Positions 28,851 to 58,586 of a DNA stretch of 64,000 bases are shown piece after piece. Origin of the DNA: Paraspadella gotoi (Eukaryota; Chaetognatha). The number at the start of each line of letters is the position of its first letter. The stretch's first letter is position 1. The notes below the pieces were generated by a model. It had not been told where the DNA came from. It saw only the letters and a program-made list of their open reading frames with translations, and searched no databases. A program made the translations under genes and the position numbers. The stretch covers positions 17,823,562 to 17,887,561 of the forward strand of contig CM119268.1 of the NCBI GenBank assembly GCA_051294375.1, read 5' to 3'.

Positions 28851-29154
28851 AGTAATATCCTTATAAAATAAGAAATTTTCAAATAGATTTTTATGAATTT
28901 TAATTACAACTTCCGATTCTTCATAAAAAGTGATATCAAAATTATAAAACATGATATCAAAAACGAAAAAAAGGTCAAACTTTTTCACTTTTTCACGTTC
29001 TGTAGTAGAAACTATGATATGAAAAAACATTTAACTTATTTTTCGTAACTTTAACATAAAAATATCCTAGACATATTTTACAAAAGTTTTTTAGTTTTTT
29101 CCGGAAAATCCGAAACTGTTCTCAAAATCAAAAAAATATTATAAGGATATTACT
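28851..29154. repeat. 304-bp AT-rich segment with 16-bp terminal inverted repeats
   Basis: AGTAATATCCTTATAA at 28851-28866 is repeated exactly in inverted orientation at 29139-29154. The interior has no ORF. It could be a small MITE, but no clear target duplication is seen. Confidence 0.5.
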
Positions 29155-29185
29155 TAGAGAATTGATAAAGTTTTTGTTTGCAACG

Positions 29186-29255
29186 AATTTTATTTATAGT
29201 TGAACAGACAAGTCGAAACAAGTCGAAACATGTCTGTTCAACTATAAATAAAATT
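29186..29255. repeat. Perfect 25-bp inverted repeat around a 20-bp spacer
   Basis: Arms 29186-29210 and 29231-29255 are exact reverse complements. The 20-base spacer is two copies of AGTCGAAACA. The right arm ends at an assembly gap, so the structure may be truncated or may itself have caused the gap. Confidence 0.9.
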
Positions 29256-29749
29256 NNNNNNNNNNNNNNNNNNNNNNNNNNNNNNNNNNNNNNNNNNNNN
29301 NNNNNNNNNNNNNNNNNNNNNNNNNNNNNNNNNNNNNNNNNNNNNNNNNNNNNNNNNNNNNNNNNNNNNNNNNNNNNNNNNNNNNNNNNNNNNNNNNNNN
29401 NNNNNNNNNNNNNNNNNNNNNNNNNNNNNNNNNNNNNNNNNNNNNNNNNNNNNNNNNNNNNNNNNNNNNNNNNNNNNNNNNNNNNNNNNNNNNNNNNNNN
29501 NNNNNNNNNNNNNNNNNNNNNNNNNNNNNNNNNNNNNNNNNNNNNNNNNNNNNNNNNNNNNNNNNNNNNNNNNNNNNNNNNNNNNNNNNNNNNNNNNNNN
29601 NNNNNNNNNNNNNNNNNNNNNNNNNNNNNNNNNNNNNNNNNNNNNNNNNNNNNNNNNNNNNNNNNNNNNNNNNNNNNNNNNNNNNNNNNNNNNNNNNNNN
29701 NNNNNNNNNNNNNNNNNNNNNNNNNNNNNNNNNNNNNNNNNNNNNNNNN
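29256..29749. other. Assembly gap (494 N)
   Basis: Run of N directly after a perfect inverted repeat. Confidence 0.99.
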
Positions 29750-31888
29750 AATCGCGGTTGAACTCGAGGCAGGGGAGAAAGGGAAGGAAATGAGAAGAGC
29801 GGGTTGAGGCGAACATCCATTAATCAAAATTCATCGCCGAAATGCTTTGACGGGGAAAGAAAACGATTTGCCAGATTAGCCGAAACTTCGAGCATGTCAA
29901 TGCTGCGGTTAATTCTCTCTCTCTTCTCTCTCTCTCTCTCTCTCTGCTCTCTCTCTCCTCTCATCTCTTCTCTCTGTCTCTACCGCTCATCGTCCACCCA
30001 TCTGGATTCCCGTCTCTCCTCATCTTGTGTCACCTCTGGTCCTCTATCAATAAATTAAACTTAAAATTACACCTCAAGCAAATTCACATAGATAAAGTAA
30101 CATTTAAACCACTTTTCATGGCCATCCAAAAGGAGGCTTTTCAAAGTCCAAGTGCAACCGAATGTTCCCTATAAATTCTTTGAGGGTTTTAAAGGATAAG
30201 CAGCCCGATTTTCTGTTTGAGGACGTAACCATTTGAACTCAAAACCGTTCCCCAGGCGGAGTTTTTTATCTTTACAAAAGATGCCCGGACCGTGATTTCT
30301 TGCCCTCTTTCAAAATCTGCAATCAATTCATAGTCCCGCTTATGCTCTCTCTCTCGTCTCTCCTCTCTCTCTCTCTCTCTCTCTGCATGCTCCATCTCTC
30401 GATCTCTTCTCATCTCATCATCTCTGCCGTGTCTCTCTATCTCTCTTCTTCTCTCCTCAAAGCTGTTCCCGCATTCCCCTCGTATTTACCTCGCTCAACG
30501 CTCACATTCCACTAGACGACTTTTTTTTCTTCTTGCACTATCGTCGGCGTCATCATCCTCGTCGTGCCTGCGCCATTTATCTCCGCCCCTCTCTCTCTCT
30601 CTCATCGCTTCGTCGTCTCTGCCTCTCTCTCTCTCTCTCTCTCCATCTACTCTCTCTCTCTCTCATCTCTGACTGCTCTCTCCCTCTCTCCTCTCTCCCC
30701 CCTCGCCGGCCTTTTCGACTCTCTGCGCGCACGCGCTCACTTTGCTCAGAGATCGATAAGTTATCCCCCGGTGCCTTCTGCTTCCAATCGCCCGCTTCTG
30801 TTATGCAAATGAGATTTGTATCGGCCTTCGGCGTGATTTACGTGACTTTTAAACCCCGCGCTCCGAAAACGAGTGGCGAGACAGCAGACGGACAGAGGAG
30901 AGGAAGAGACACTTGTTCCTCGAAGAAGAAAGCGAGGAAGGGGGCGGGCGAAAGGCGAAGACAGACGTGAAAAGACTGTTTTACAATCGATGAAACTCGT
31001 TGTGATCAGACAAAAATGAGATTTATTAAAATGTAGTCACTTTGGTGTTGTGACTTGTGAATTAATGATAAATGTATCAATTAAGGAGTAGATGTGTTTG
31101 ACAAAGAACTGGTAAGTATTGTTTCTCGTGTATGAATTTTTTTATCATAAAAAAGAACTGCGATGAAGGAATCTCCGATTTCATGAAATGTTCCACCTAC
31201 CTCACCCCACTCGCCGAATTCTGATCCCCTTAACGCCAAATATGGTCACCACTCTTTATTTACCTGTTACGAGGGAAGGGCGTTGGGAGAAGGGCTGTAA
31301 AGTGGATTTCCTTTTTCCCATTCATGCACATAACGGCCTCAAATTCTTCAATTTTTTTATCCCGAATAATAATAGGGAAACCGAGCGTTGCTGTTTGTCC
31401 AGGGTAGGTACAAACAGGTTTCTCATTAAGGAGGCCCAGATTCGCTTACTGCCATCTCCATAGCAACGGTGCAATGCTATGTTAAAGCTACGGATCGAAA
31501 TGGGGAAACCTAGTGATAAAAATGTAATGAACAACAGATTTTTAAGAAAGAGAAAAAAGTGTTAACAATTACTAAAGTAAAACAATTAAACGATCGGGAG
31601 AAGCAATGAACAAAACAAACGAAAAATAAAGAAAGAAAGTAATAACGTAGAAATAGACTGAATTAGGGACTGTCTAACGAAGGAAAAACGGACGGACTGA
31701 CGGACGGACGGACGGACGTAAAGACTCGCCCTAAAAACCCTAACCCGACTCATCTTAGGAGAAAAGACGCCCATCGTTTATTTCCCTCTTTTCGAAGCGT
31801 CGGACCACCGAACCATTTTTCAACTTCGGACGTTACCCTACTACATGAAGAAAAAAGAAAATAAATAATTTATAAGGGCCTGCTCTCC

Positions 31889-31935
<47 letters not shown>

Positions 31936-32456
31936 GTTCTGCTCCTCTCTCTCCTCTTTTCGTCTCTCTATCCTCTATCTTCGTCTATCTTTCTCCCTCC
32001 CGGCCATATCTCTCTCTCTTTTTCTCGTCTCTTCTCAATTCTTCCGCCTTTATCTCTTTTCTTCCAGCCTACAGGACGTTGCACCGAACGAGAATAAAGT
32101 CACAGCGCCTTGTTTCAGGCTCTCTCTCTCTTCCCTCGTCTCTCTCTCTCCTCTCCTTCTCCTCTCCTCGCTACATAACATCTCTCTGCTCTGCTACTCT
32201 CTCTCTTCTCCTTCTCTCTGTTCTCGTCTCTCTTTCTCACGTCAAACCTGTTTTCGCCGAGTAAATGTTTAATCGCTTCGTTTGTGTTTGTCTGAAAATA
32301 GACGCATACCAAATTCGTGCCGCACAAGCCTTTCGAGGACCTCCGGCTCTGTTATTTCATCGGAGGCTGAAAAAATTATGATCTTGTGGACAACTCGCGA
32401 TCTCTCTCTCTCTCTCTCTCTTCTCTCTCTTCTCTCTCTCTCTGCTCTCTCTCTCT

Positions 32457-32489
<33 letters not shown>

Positions 32490-33152
32490 TCCGCGCCTAA
32501 CAACAACGTTTAACAACCCAAATTTGTTACAATGAATAATTAAACTTGATACTCAACTGCACCCCTCTTTTTTACCTACAGCTGTTTTTCCGAGAAAACG
32601 CTTTATCAACGTCCATGTCATCATCGTCGTCGTCGTCGCCGTCGTCGGAAATCGTTTTGATGTGAATTCCTGGTCAAGAAGCAGACAGTCTGGAAAACCA
32701 ACCATGAAAAGACGAGCGTCAGAGGACTAGAGGTGGGAGTGGGGTGAGAATATAATATATAATATATATATATATAATATAAATATATAGAATCTGTTTA
32801 ACTGAAAGGAGGCTTTAGATCGTGTCGACTATTAATAAACTTTAGTTAAGAATTGTATTTTCATATATTTTCATGTATCGTGACAGTTATAAGCAGACAC
32901 CTCACCCATATTTTTATTTTCAAATATAGTATTGTAGCCATTTCGTAATACGATTGGATACGAATAAATAGGGAAAAGCAGTTTGAAGAATTGAGAAGGG
33001 GTAAAAATAAAGAAAATTAGAAGAAAGGGAGAGGGAGAGATAGTGAGAGATAGTGAGAGAGAGAGTGAGAGAGAGATAAGAGCGCAACAAGTGTCGGGCA
33101 ACGTGAATGGGGAATATCATTTGTCGGTTCTTTGTAAGGCGGAGCTTTTTTT

Positions 33153-33193
<41 letters not shown>

Positions 33194-33537
33194 AAGAGGG
33201 TCCGCGGGTCGGCCGCGCCGTGTCGAGTCTAGACTTTAGAGCCTTTGGGTCATATGAAGATCGAAACAACAACAACAACAACAACAACTTCAGAAACAAC
33301 ATCAACCTCGCGAAAGTTGTGAAGATGATTAACGATCAAGAGATTCGGTCGCTGATAAGAGTTAAGATCATTAGACTCAGAAGAAAGTTTAAATTTAATC
33401 AATCGGTATAACCTTTATCGTAAAATTTGATAGCATCATTTTGTTTAGCTGACGTAAGCTCTCTACATCTCATTGTGTGAAAAATGTTTTGTCAACGTTT
33501 CTGGTGGGTATTTTAACACACAATCTCTCTCTCTCCT

Positions 33538-33582
<45 letters not shown>

Positions 33583-33692
33583 GAACTTTCGATTTTTAAT
33601 TCGATAACTGACTTCCTCCCTGTCTCAATCGACCGTAAGGCTCTCTTCCTGGGGGATTCTGCTTCGTCAAAAAGTCAACAAGATTGAGATAA

Positions 33693-33736
<44 letters not shown>

Positions 33737-34227
33737 GAGAGAGAGAGAGAAAGAGAATACTGAAAAAACCTACAATCGACTGAGGTCCGACTAGAGGCTC
33801 AAATTATGGAATTAGTTCCAGTATTGTGCCTTTCAACGTCTTCCTTGTCGTCGCTGTCATCGTCGTCGGCATCGTCGATCGAGGATCGACTTCGGCATGA
33901 AACTGGATACCTGTTATTATGACGCCGCCGCGCGAGAAAGTCCCACAAGACAGACGATGGCGGAAGATTTTCATAAATTTAATTTATTTAAATTTGAAAT
34001 TATTTATTTGAAGTACCGATAAAACTTTGATAACAGGTATTTTTATTTCAAAATTTACCCAAAAAACGCAAACAGTTTTTATGTCAAATCATTAATTAAT
34101 AACAGGACATAAAAACTTGAATTGTAAGACATGCTTCTATCTTAATTGGTTTTCCTTTTAATATAGAACCTTCGTCCTCGTCCACCGATTCCGTAAAAAG
34201 ACGTTATGTCCGCGGTCGCAATCTCAT

Positions 34228-34373
34228 CCAATTCCGAAAAAGGGTGCGAAACTTTTATTCAAGTCCGATCGACCAATCAACGGGATGACATCGTCCAATC
34301 GGAATCCAGAGTCAAAGTCGCTTCATTCGATCGTCCAATGAAAAAGCGTGCCGTCGGAAGTCGTCCGACCAAT
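34228..34373 (+). promoter_or_regulatory. Cluster of five CCAAT boxes
   Basis: CCAAT occurs at 34228, 34273, 34295, 34335 and 34369, all on the plus strand, spaced 22 to 45 bases. Such arrays are typical NF-Y promoter elements. The block lies 4 kb upstream of Pax3/7 exon 1 and overlaps an ORF (34206-34637) that I do not support as protein-coding. Confidence 0.45.
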
Positions 34374-34879
34374 CAGGAGAGAAAGGGTCGGGTCGGAGGC
34401 AGAAAAAGATGTCACTTGTCAAGTTTTCTGGTTTCGAAAGGGAAAAGTGTTGGAGATTTAGTCGATTATTATCGTTATTATCGTTATTACTTTTTGATTC
34501 CTTTTTTTTCCTTTTATGTTAGTTTTTCTTTTTACTGGTCTTTGATTACATGCATTAAATACTATCGTTGTGATCGTTCCTATTTAGATACTGTTGATAT
34601 TGTTTGTTTTTTTCGTTTTTTATTATATTTTTATTAGCCTGACTTTTTAGTTGTTCTTCTTTGACGAGTCGGTTTTTCAAATTTTACATTAGATGGTCTT
34701 TTCTTTCACTGTTCCCCTTTCAAAACCGTGAAGAGGTTTTTATATCTTTAAATATCATAAACTTTGAATTTTAATATTAAATGCGTTGCGTGAATCATGA
34801 CGACGCAATTAATGAAAACAAATTAACCGGTTGTTAAAATCGATTGTTATTTCGCCCAAATTCGTTGCGCGACGTAATG

Positions 34880-34957
<78 letters not shown>

Positions 34958-35019
34958 CTTCGAAATCGAGTGTATGACGTGGGGGATGCGTCTGACGTCA
35001 ACGAAAAACACAAGAGGGT

Positions 35020-35022
<3 letters not shown>

Positions 35023-35107
<85 letters not shown>
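35023..35107. repeat. (GA)n microsatellite
   Basis: About 40 GA units, following a (CT)n tract at 34883-34954 some 70 bp away, so the two form an inverted pair able to fold back. Confidence 0.95.
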
Positions 35108-35109
<2 letters not shown>

Positions 35110-36299
35110 ATGAGCAGGTGACCGCCGCTACTATTCCTCCTCCTTCATTACCTCCTCCTCGTACTATCTTCTTGTCAAGTCAAGTAAAAAAGAGAGAAGT
35201 TTTTTTTTTCAGGGATTAAAAGAAAATTGATTGATTCGGTTTGAGAATTAAAATTCTCAGGTGTTTCTCCGCTAATTCGTCATGGGTTCCCCGTTGAGAG
35301 GCGATAATGAGACTAAGGATTCGCTTCATTCCCTTCAACCGATTCTTTTTTTCTTTTTCTTTTCTTTTTGTTTTTATCGTGACGTCGTCCTCGTTGTTCT
35401 TCGGTCAGGATAAACAAAATGGAGATCTCCTCCGAAATGATCCAACAAATATATAATGGACATGATCTGCCGTTCTTCTATTGATATTCTAATTCTTAAA
35501 AGATATGAAGCCGTCGCATAAATTTGGGTTGAAAAAACTTATCTCGACTTTCTTGAGTTTACTTATTTACCTATATATATTTAGTTTATGAGTTCGTTAA
35601 AACTTCTTATGTTAACTCCTAAACAGCAAACCTGATACTCTCATTCTCTCGGAAAGCGGTGATCGAGACTTGGCCTGGAACTTGAGACCTCTTAGCTTTA
35701 CGGAGACGCCCTCGCGTTAATAGGCAATGCCGCAGCTCTTTGAGTCGTCGTCGTCGTCGTCGTCGTCGTCGATCGCGGAATAAATTTATTGATTGGAATT
35801 TAATTGGTTTACGCGCTAAATTACGAGCAAATTTAGAATCAATGAAAGAAATAAATGATCAAAGAAAAATCGAGAAAAAGAAAACAAAAGACGCCGTTAC
35901 GCTACGAACTAGTATGTTTAATTGTTAAAATGAAGAAGGTGTTTGCCAAATTCGATGACCTAGTTCTGTCCAACGGTACTATCAAAACACTTTTTTCTGC
36001 CGAACAGTTTTTGCATCTATGTGCCGTAAAGATACAGACCTGGATTTGTGTGAAATTTGTTTGTATTTTACAAACAATATTTTTAGTTATAAAATTTTTT
36101 TTTTAAATTTTCAAATGAAAAATCCGACTCCCATTATCGTAAATCGGAATTTTTCTTAAAGACACAACAGCAGTTCCGGTTAACCATCGTCGTTGTGGTC
36201 GTCGTCGTCGTCCCGCTTTCTTTCCTTTCATCCCTCACTGTCCTTTGTCGTCCTCGTGCTCATCATTATGGTCATCGAAGTCGTCGTCGTTTTCGTCGT

Positions 36300-36331
<32 letters not shown>

Positions 36332-36709
36332 TTAATTATCCCCTATTGATCGTCGTAGTCGTCCTCTTCATCGCCTCTGCTGACATCGTAATTGAACTAC
36401 ACCGCTTGTAAAAAAAAAGAGACAGAAATTCGCGGCACCGTGATATTAAATTCATTTTTATTCAATATTTAGAAATTAATTTATATGTATATAATATATT
36501 TTTAGGAAGGAAAGAGGAAATATACTTGTAATATATAGTAAAGTAAGGAAACGACTAAGGAAACAATTAGCTAAACTAATTGGTTAAATATAACTAATTA
36601 ACTATATTTTCGGCTTTATTATTCCGATATAACCTTTTTCGCGCATTGGAACAAAGTTAGCGCAGTTAAGAATTCTATTAATTAATTACTGGACGATCGT
36701 AATCTCGAT

Positions 36710-36744
<35 letters not shown>

Positions 36745-38212
36745 TCATCGTTGTCGCCGTCATCGTCGTCATCCTCGGTCAGGACAGGAGAGAATAGATG
36801 GCTCTGCAGAATTTTGCGCGGGGACAAATTTAATTTATTAAAAGATGTGGGAGCGACTTTTATTGGACAATTATAATAGGAAAGAAATTAAGAGGGAAAA
36901 AGAAAGAGAGAGAGACAGAGAGAGAGATGCCTTTGGCGTCGAAAGAGCGGAAGAAAATGCGCGAGTCGACACATAACAACAGCTAATCCTTGTAAAGTTG
37001 AGCAGAAAACAAAACCAAAACAACAACAAAACATAGTAACTTAGAACTATAAGACGGTATTTTGTTTTTAGAACGGGTTTCCAGAATGTATTATTCTATG
37101 TTTATTGTTTTTGTTGTATACCTTTTTTCCTTGCCAATCTGCTTTTTTCACGGATAAACTAACAAAAACAAGACGACGACAAGACTGTAAAAACAAAAGT
37201 CAGCACGAGTCTCGGAATCGGGATTCGAATTAAAAGATCATCTCTTTGGCGTCTTTTTTTATTGTCTCTTTTTTTTTGTCTTCTTCATTTCGTTGTCCTT
37301 TTGTTTATTTTCCAGGATATCGATGGTTCAAAAGTAAACAAACCTTAAAGTATCCAAAGTAGGGCCGCCTTCGCCGAGCACCAACTTTACCGTAATCGTA
37401 AACGCCCGCGGAGATACGTTCTCAACCATTTTCGTCGTCGTCTTCCTCATTTTGACCAAATATGGAAAAACTCATTCTTTTCTTTATTTCTTCTAATTTT
37501 CTCTTACTTCTCCTCCTCCTCATCTTCGCTCCTCTTCCTTCTTTCTTCTCTTCCTCCTCCGAATACTTTAACATTGCGTCGGAGCTTTTGACATTTCGCT
37601 CTTCCCTCGATCCATCTCATCCTCTTCCTCTTCCTCCTCCTCCTCCTCCTCCTTAACTTTCACTTCCCGAAAAAAAAATAAAAAATCGGGTTTCGGTTTC
37701 GAACGCGGTTTTTCAATCTTAACATTTTGGTCGCTGTCGTCGTCGTGGTCGTCCTCGATCTTCGATCCATTTATACTGCGGCGATCCCGGGTTCGATCCC
37801 CATTCGTCGAGATTCGTCCGTCTCGATTATTCCTCACTTTTTAAAAAAAATACCAAAAGAAAAAGGATAGATAAAAAAAAAACTTTTTCCTCGAAATCTG
37901 ACGAAAATAAAAAGAACATCTCTAAAAAAAGTGAAATAAATCGAGAAAAGAGTGAGTCTCCCTCTCACTCTCACGCGAAAAAGTGAACTTATATCGACAC
38001 TTTGTCTCCGTCTCTGTCTCTCTCTACGCCCATCAATTTCTCTTCCTTCGACTTATATGGGCGAAACGATTTGGGGGAAATCAAAATAAAAGTCGCCAAC
38101 TTTTTTGATGAATTAAATTATAGAAAAAAAAACCCGTAAAGGAAAGTCGCAGCGGAACACAGAACTGTTTAAATGTATAAAGTTCCGAAGAGATATTGAA
38201 AAAAACGCCTCC

Positions 38213-38226
38213 GTTTCCATAGCGAC
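38213..38226 (+). promoter_or_regulatory. RFX X-box-like motif upstream of Pax3/7 exon 1
   Basis: GTTTCCATAGCGAC fits the degenerate X-box RYYNYYATRRNRAC exactly and lies 65 bases upstream of the Pax3/7 ATG. Function is speculative because the degenerate motif occurs by chance. Confidence 0.3.
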
Positions 38227-38290
38227 GCTTGGTCTTGGCCGACGCTTCTTTGTTTCGACTCTTCGTCATCATCGTCGTCGTCGTTGCAAG

Positions 38291-56350
<18,060 letters not shown>

Positions 56351-56352
56351 TG

Positions 56353-56353
<1 letters not shown>

Positions 56354-56410
<57 letters not shown>
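56354..56410. repeat. (CT)n microsatellite in the Pax3/7 3' UTR
   Basis: CT tract starting three bases after the Pax3/7 stop codon. Confidence 0.95.
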
Positions 56411-56412
<2 letters not shown>

Positions 56413-56678
56413 ATTTCTTACGCCTATGCTTGTTGCCATATTTTTGTTTACCAAATGTTTTTCAGCAAATAACTTTTTGTATACGGTTTCTTCTGTCGTG
56501 GTTGTGTTGATTGTTACGATATTAAAAGCCATCGCATTATTAACTCCTTTCGATTAACATGAAAAAATGTTATTATTACAAAATTAAACTTTTTTACGTA
56601 TGTTAATGTATTTTTTTCCGATCTGAACCCTCAGTGTGAAAAGGTTTTCTCGAACGCTCAGACAGTCAGAGATACAAA

Positions 56679-56684
56679 AATAAA
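56679..56684 (+). terminator. Pax3/7: Polyadenylation signal AATAAA, Pax3/7
   Basis: Canonical AATAAA about 330 bases after the stop; a variant ATTAAA lies near 56521. Confidence 0.5.
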
Positions 56685-56689
56685 GTTAC

Positions 56690-58035
56690 TGCAGTAAAAT
56701 ACTACGGAGTTTTTTTTTTTTGGGGGAGGGTTCTTTACTCTTTTGCGCTATCTCTACAGAAGTATTTTCAAAAGGATTCCAATTCGTTCGCTTGCCTCAT
56801 CAAGCGTTGCGCATTTGTTTTCCCCACGATTACGAATTCGGTTTTTGAAACTACTAGCGACATTATTTGAAACAGTAAGCTTTTTTTTTCCCCATTATAA
56901 TTGTTTCTCAGAGTTTCTAAATCATTTGACAAGGATGTTTTATAGTCTATTAATCCTCTGACTTAAATTTTGAAACTAAAAAGAAACAAAAACAATATTT
57001 TGAAACGGACAAAGTTTTATTTCGCATTACTTACGGACCGCTTTTATTCTAAAACAAACATTTCTTTTTTTTCGTAAAAATTAAGTAAAATTCAGAATAC
57101 GTAGAGAACTATCAAAACAAATAAATTTTAATTTAAAATCGTCAAAAAATGGAATGTACTGTTCATAAATATAAGAAATTGAAAGAGAACGAAATAAAAT
57201 CTTACACCTTCGTTAAATATATATATATTTTTTTGCTCTCACTCTCTCCCTATGATATGAGAAGAAAATGTATTGTGGGGATAAAGGATGTTTTTTTTAG
57301 TCGTCGAAGTTAAGTAGACCACTGGAAACCTGGATGAATAAAGCGAAAATTGTTGTCAGGGTAAAAGTAAAAAGTAAAAAGTAAAAAGTAAAAAGTATCG
57401 CTGTCCTTAAAACATATTTGAATATAACCTCAACCACAAAAAACATGAAAGTGTACCAACCGATTTTGATTGACCTTAATTTAAGTCTCGTTTGGTCATC
57501 TAGCAAAATTTGGACATTTAGATAATAGTCACATGGAATGTAAAATATGGCTTAAAAATCAATTTGAATTGGAATGAACGACAATTTTCAAAATTTAGGT
57601 CTTAAGAGAAAATGTTTTTTTTAAACTTTTTTAAGTAGTAAAGGATTTAGTTTTATTCTACTTGGTCTTAGCTCTCTTTTTCCCTTTAAGTCTTATTTAC
57701 GTTTGCACGCTTTACGTTTTTCTGAATGCACGACAAGTAACATTGTTTTGCCTGAAACCTCTAAATAAATGAAATAATAAATTTATTTGTGTGTGTGCCC
57801 ATTTTATCGCTGGAATGTGTCAGATAAGAGAATATCATGCTTAAATTTGTGAACACAGAAGTAACCAGGTTTAAAGCGGTGATGCGATAAAAAAATAGTA
57901 ATTTAATAAAAAGTGGAGCTAAAATTAAAAAAACATGCATTCGTACCGGAAAATAAAAGGTTAAACTTAAGTTAGTCGTTCCCAAACTCCAATCTACGCG
58001 AAGCTACGGAACAAAATCTTGTGTCTTGTGTCTTG

Positions 58036-58079
<44 letters not shown>

Positions 58080-58116
58080 GAGAGAGACATCCGCAAATAC
58101 ATCGAAGGCCGAGAAT
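56690..58116. other. Intergenic, AT-rich
   Basis: No supported gene. A (TAAAAAG)n heptamer repeat lies at about 57362-57397 and a (GA)n tract at 58038-58088. A minus ORF near 57297-57506 ends with an exon-like VSSGLLNFDD stop but has no recognisable family. Confidence 0.45.
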
Positions 58117-58586
58117 CTACATCAACAACTTGTAGACCTTTTTCCACTCGTTCGTTTTCTTCTCTCCCATTTCTTGAGTGGAAATTTTGAGAGGGAGAGA
58201 GAGTTCCAAAGGAATGAGTTTGATGGCGTCGGTGCCATCGAGTCTGACCTTGAAAGTATATTTATGAATGTATTAATAAATAATTTTTTATTTGTGGGGG
58301 ATTTAATTTTCATTCAAACGATCGCAAACTTTCAATTCAACGAGATTTTAAGCGAAAGCCTTAACCCGGCTCTGTTTTTTACCGAAGATGATAAAACATT
58401 TGGTATTATATCATTATTATATTTATTGTTATAACTTTTTACTTTGAGCGGAATTTTGAGGTTGATCAAGTTCATGCAGTTCGCGTCGAATTCTCCCAAA
58501 TCCTCGAGCTTGACAACTTTTCCACCGTCGATTCCTTCCGGTAGAGGGCCGAAATGGGGTTCGAGAGAAACCTGACAAAATAACAT
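58117..58586 (-). CDS. Small hypothetical protein, two visible exons, possibly 5'-incomplete
   Basis: Not recognised. Exon 58571-58443 (acceptor TTTTGTCAG, donor CTCAAA|GTAAAA) encodes VSLEPHFGPLPEGIDGGKVV through NLINLKIPLK. It joins in phase 0 to exon 58248-58117, VRLDGTDAIKLIPLELSLPL, ending KKVYKLLM and a TAG stop. An in-frame ATG at 58586 (MLFCQ) would give a 91-residue protein, but the good acceptor just after it suggests further upstream exons that I could not find. No signal peptide, TM segment or domain is visible. GC content and codon pattern stand out from the AT-rich surroundings. Confidence 0.45.

Larger units (their letters stand above)
29750..38212. other. Upstream region of Pax3/7, no supported gene
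   Basis: Dense microsatellites: CT at about 29908-29980, 30344-30390, 30588-30700, 31890-32040, 32399-32488, 33524-33580 and 34883-34954; GA at 33010-33078, 33156-33193, 33693-33757 and 35023-35107; (TCG/GTC)n at 35743-35772, 36190-36331 and 36708-36770; (GACG)n near 31690-31716. A POU-type octamer lies at 30803-30810 and a CCAAT cluster at 34228-34373. ORFs here are low-complexity or lack any recognisable domain. Confidence 0.5.

Noticed and set aside
34206-34637. 143-codon plus ORF over the CCAAT cluster
   Set aside because: Its first half is explained by CCAAT-rich promoter-like DNA and the second half is T-rich; no domain.
37775-37812. GGGTTCGATCCCC, similar to a tRNA T-arm/B box
   Set aside because: No A box, acceptor stem or cloverleaf can be built around it.
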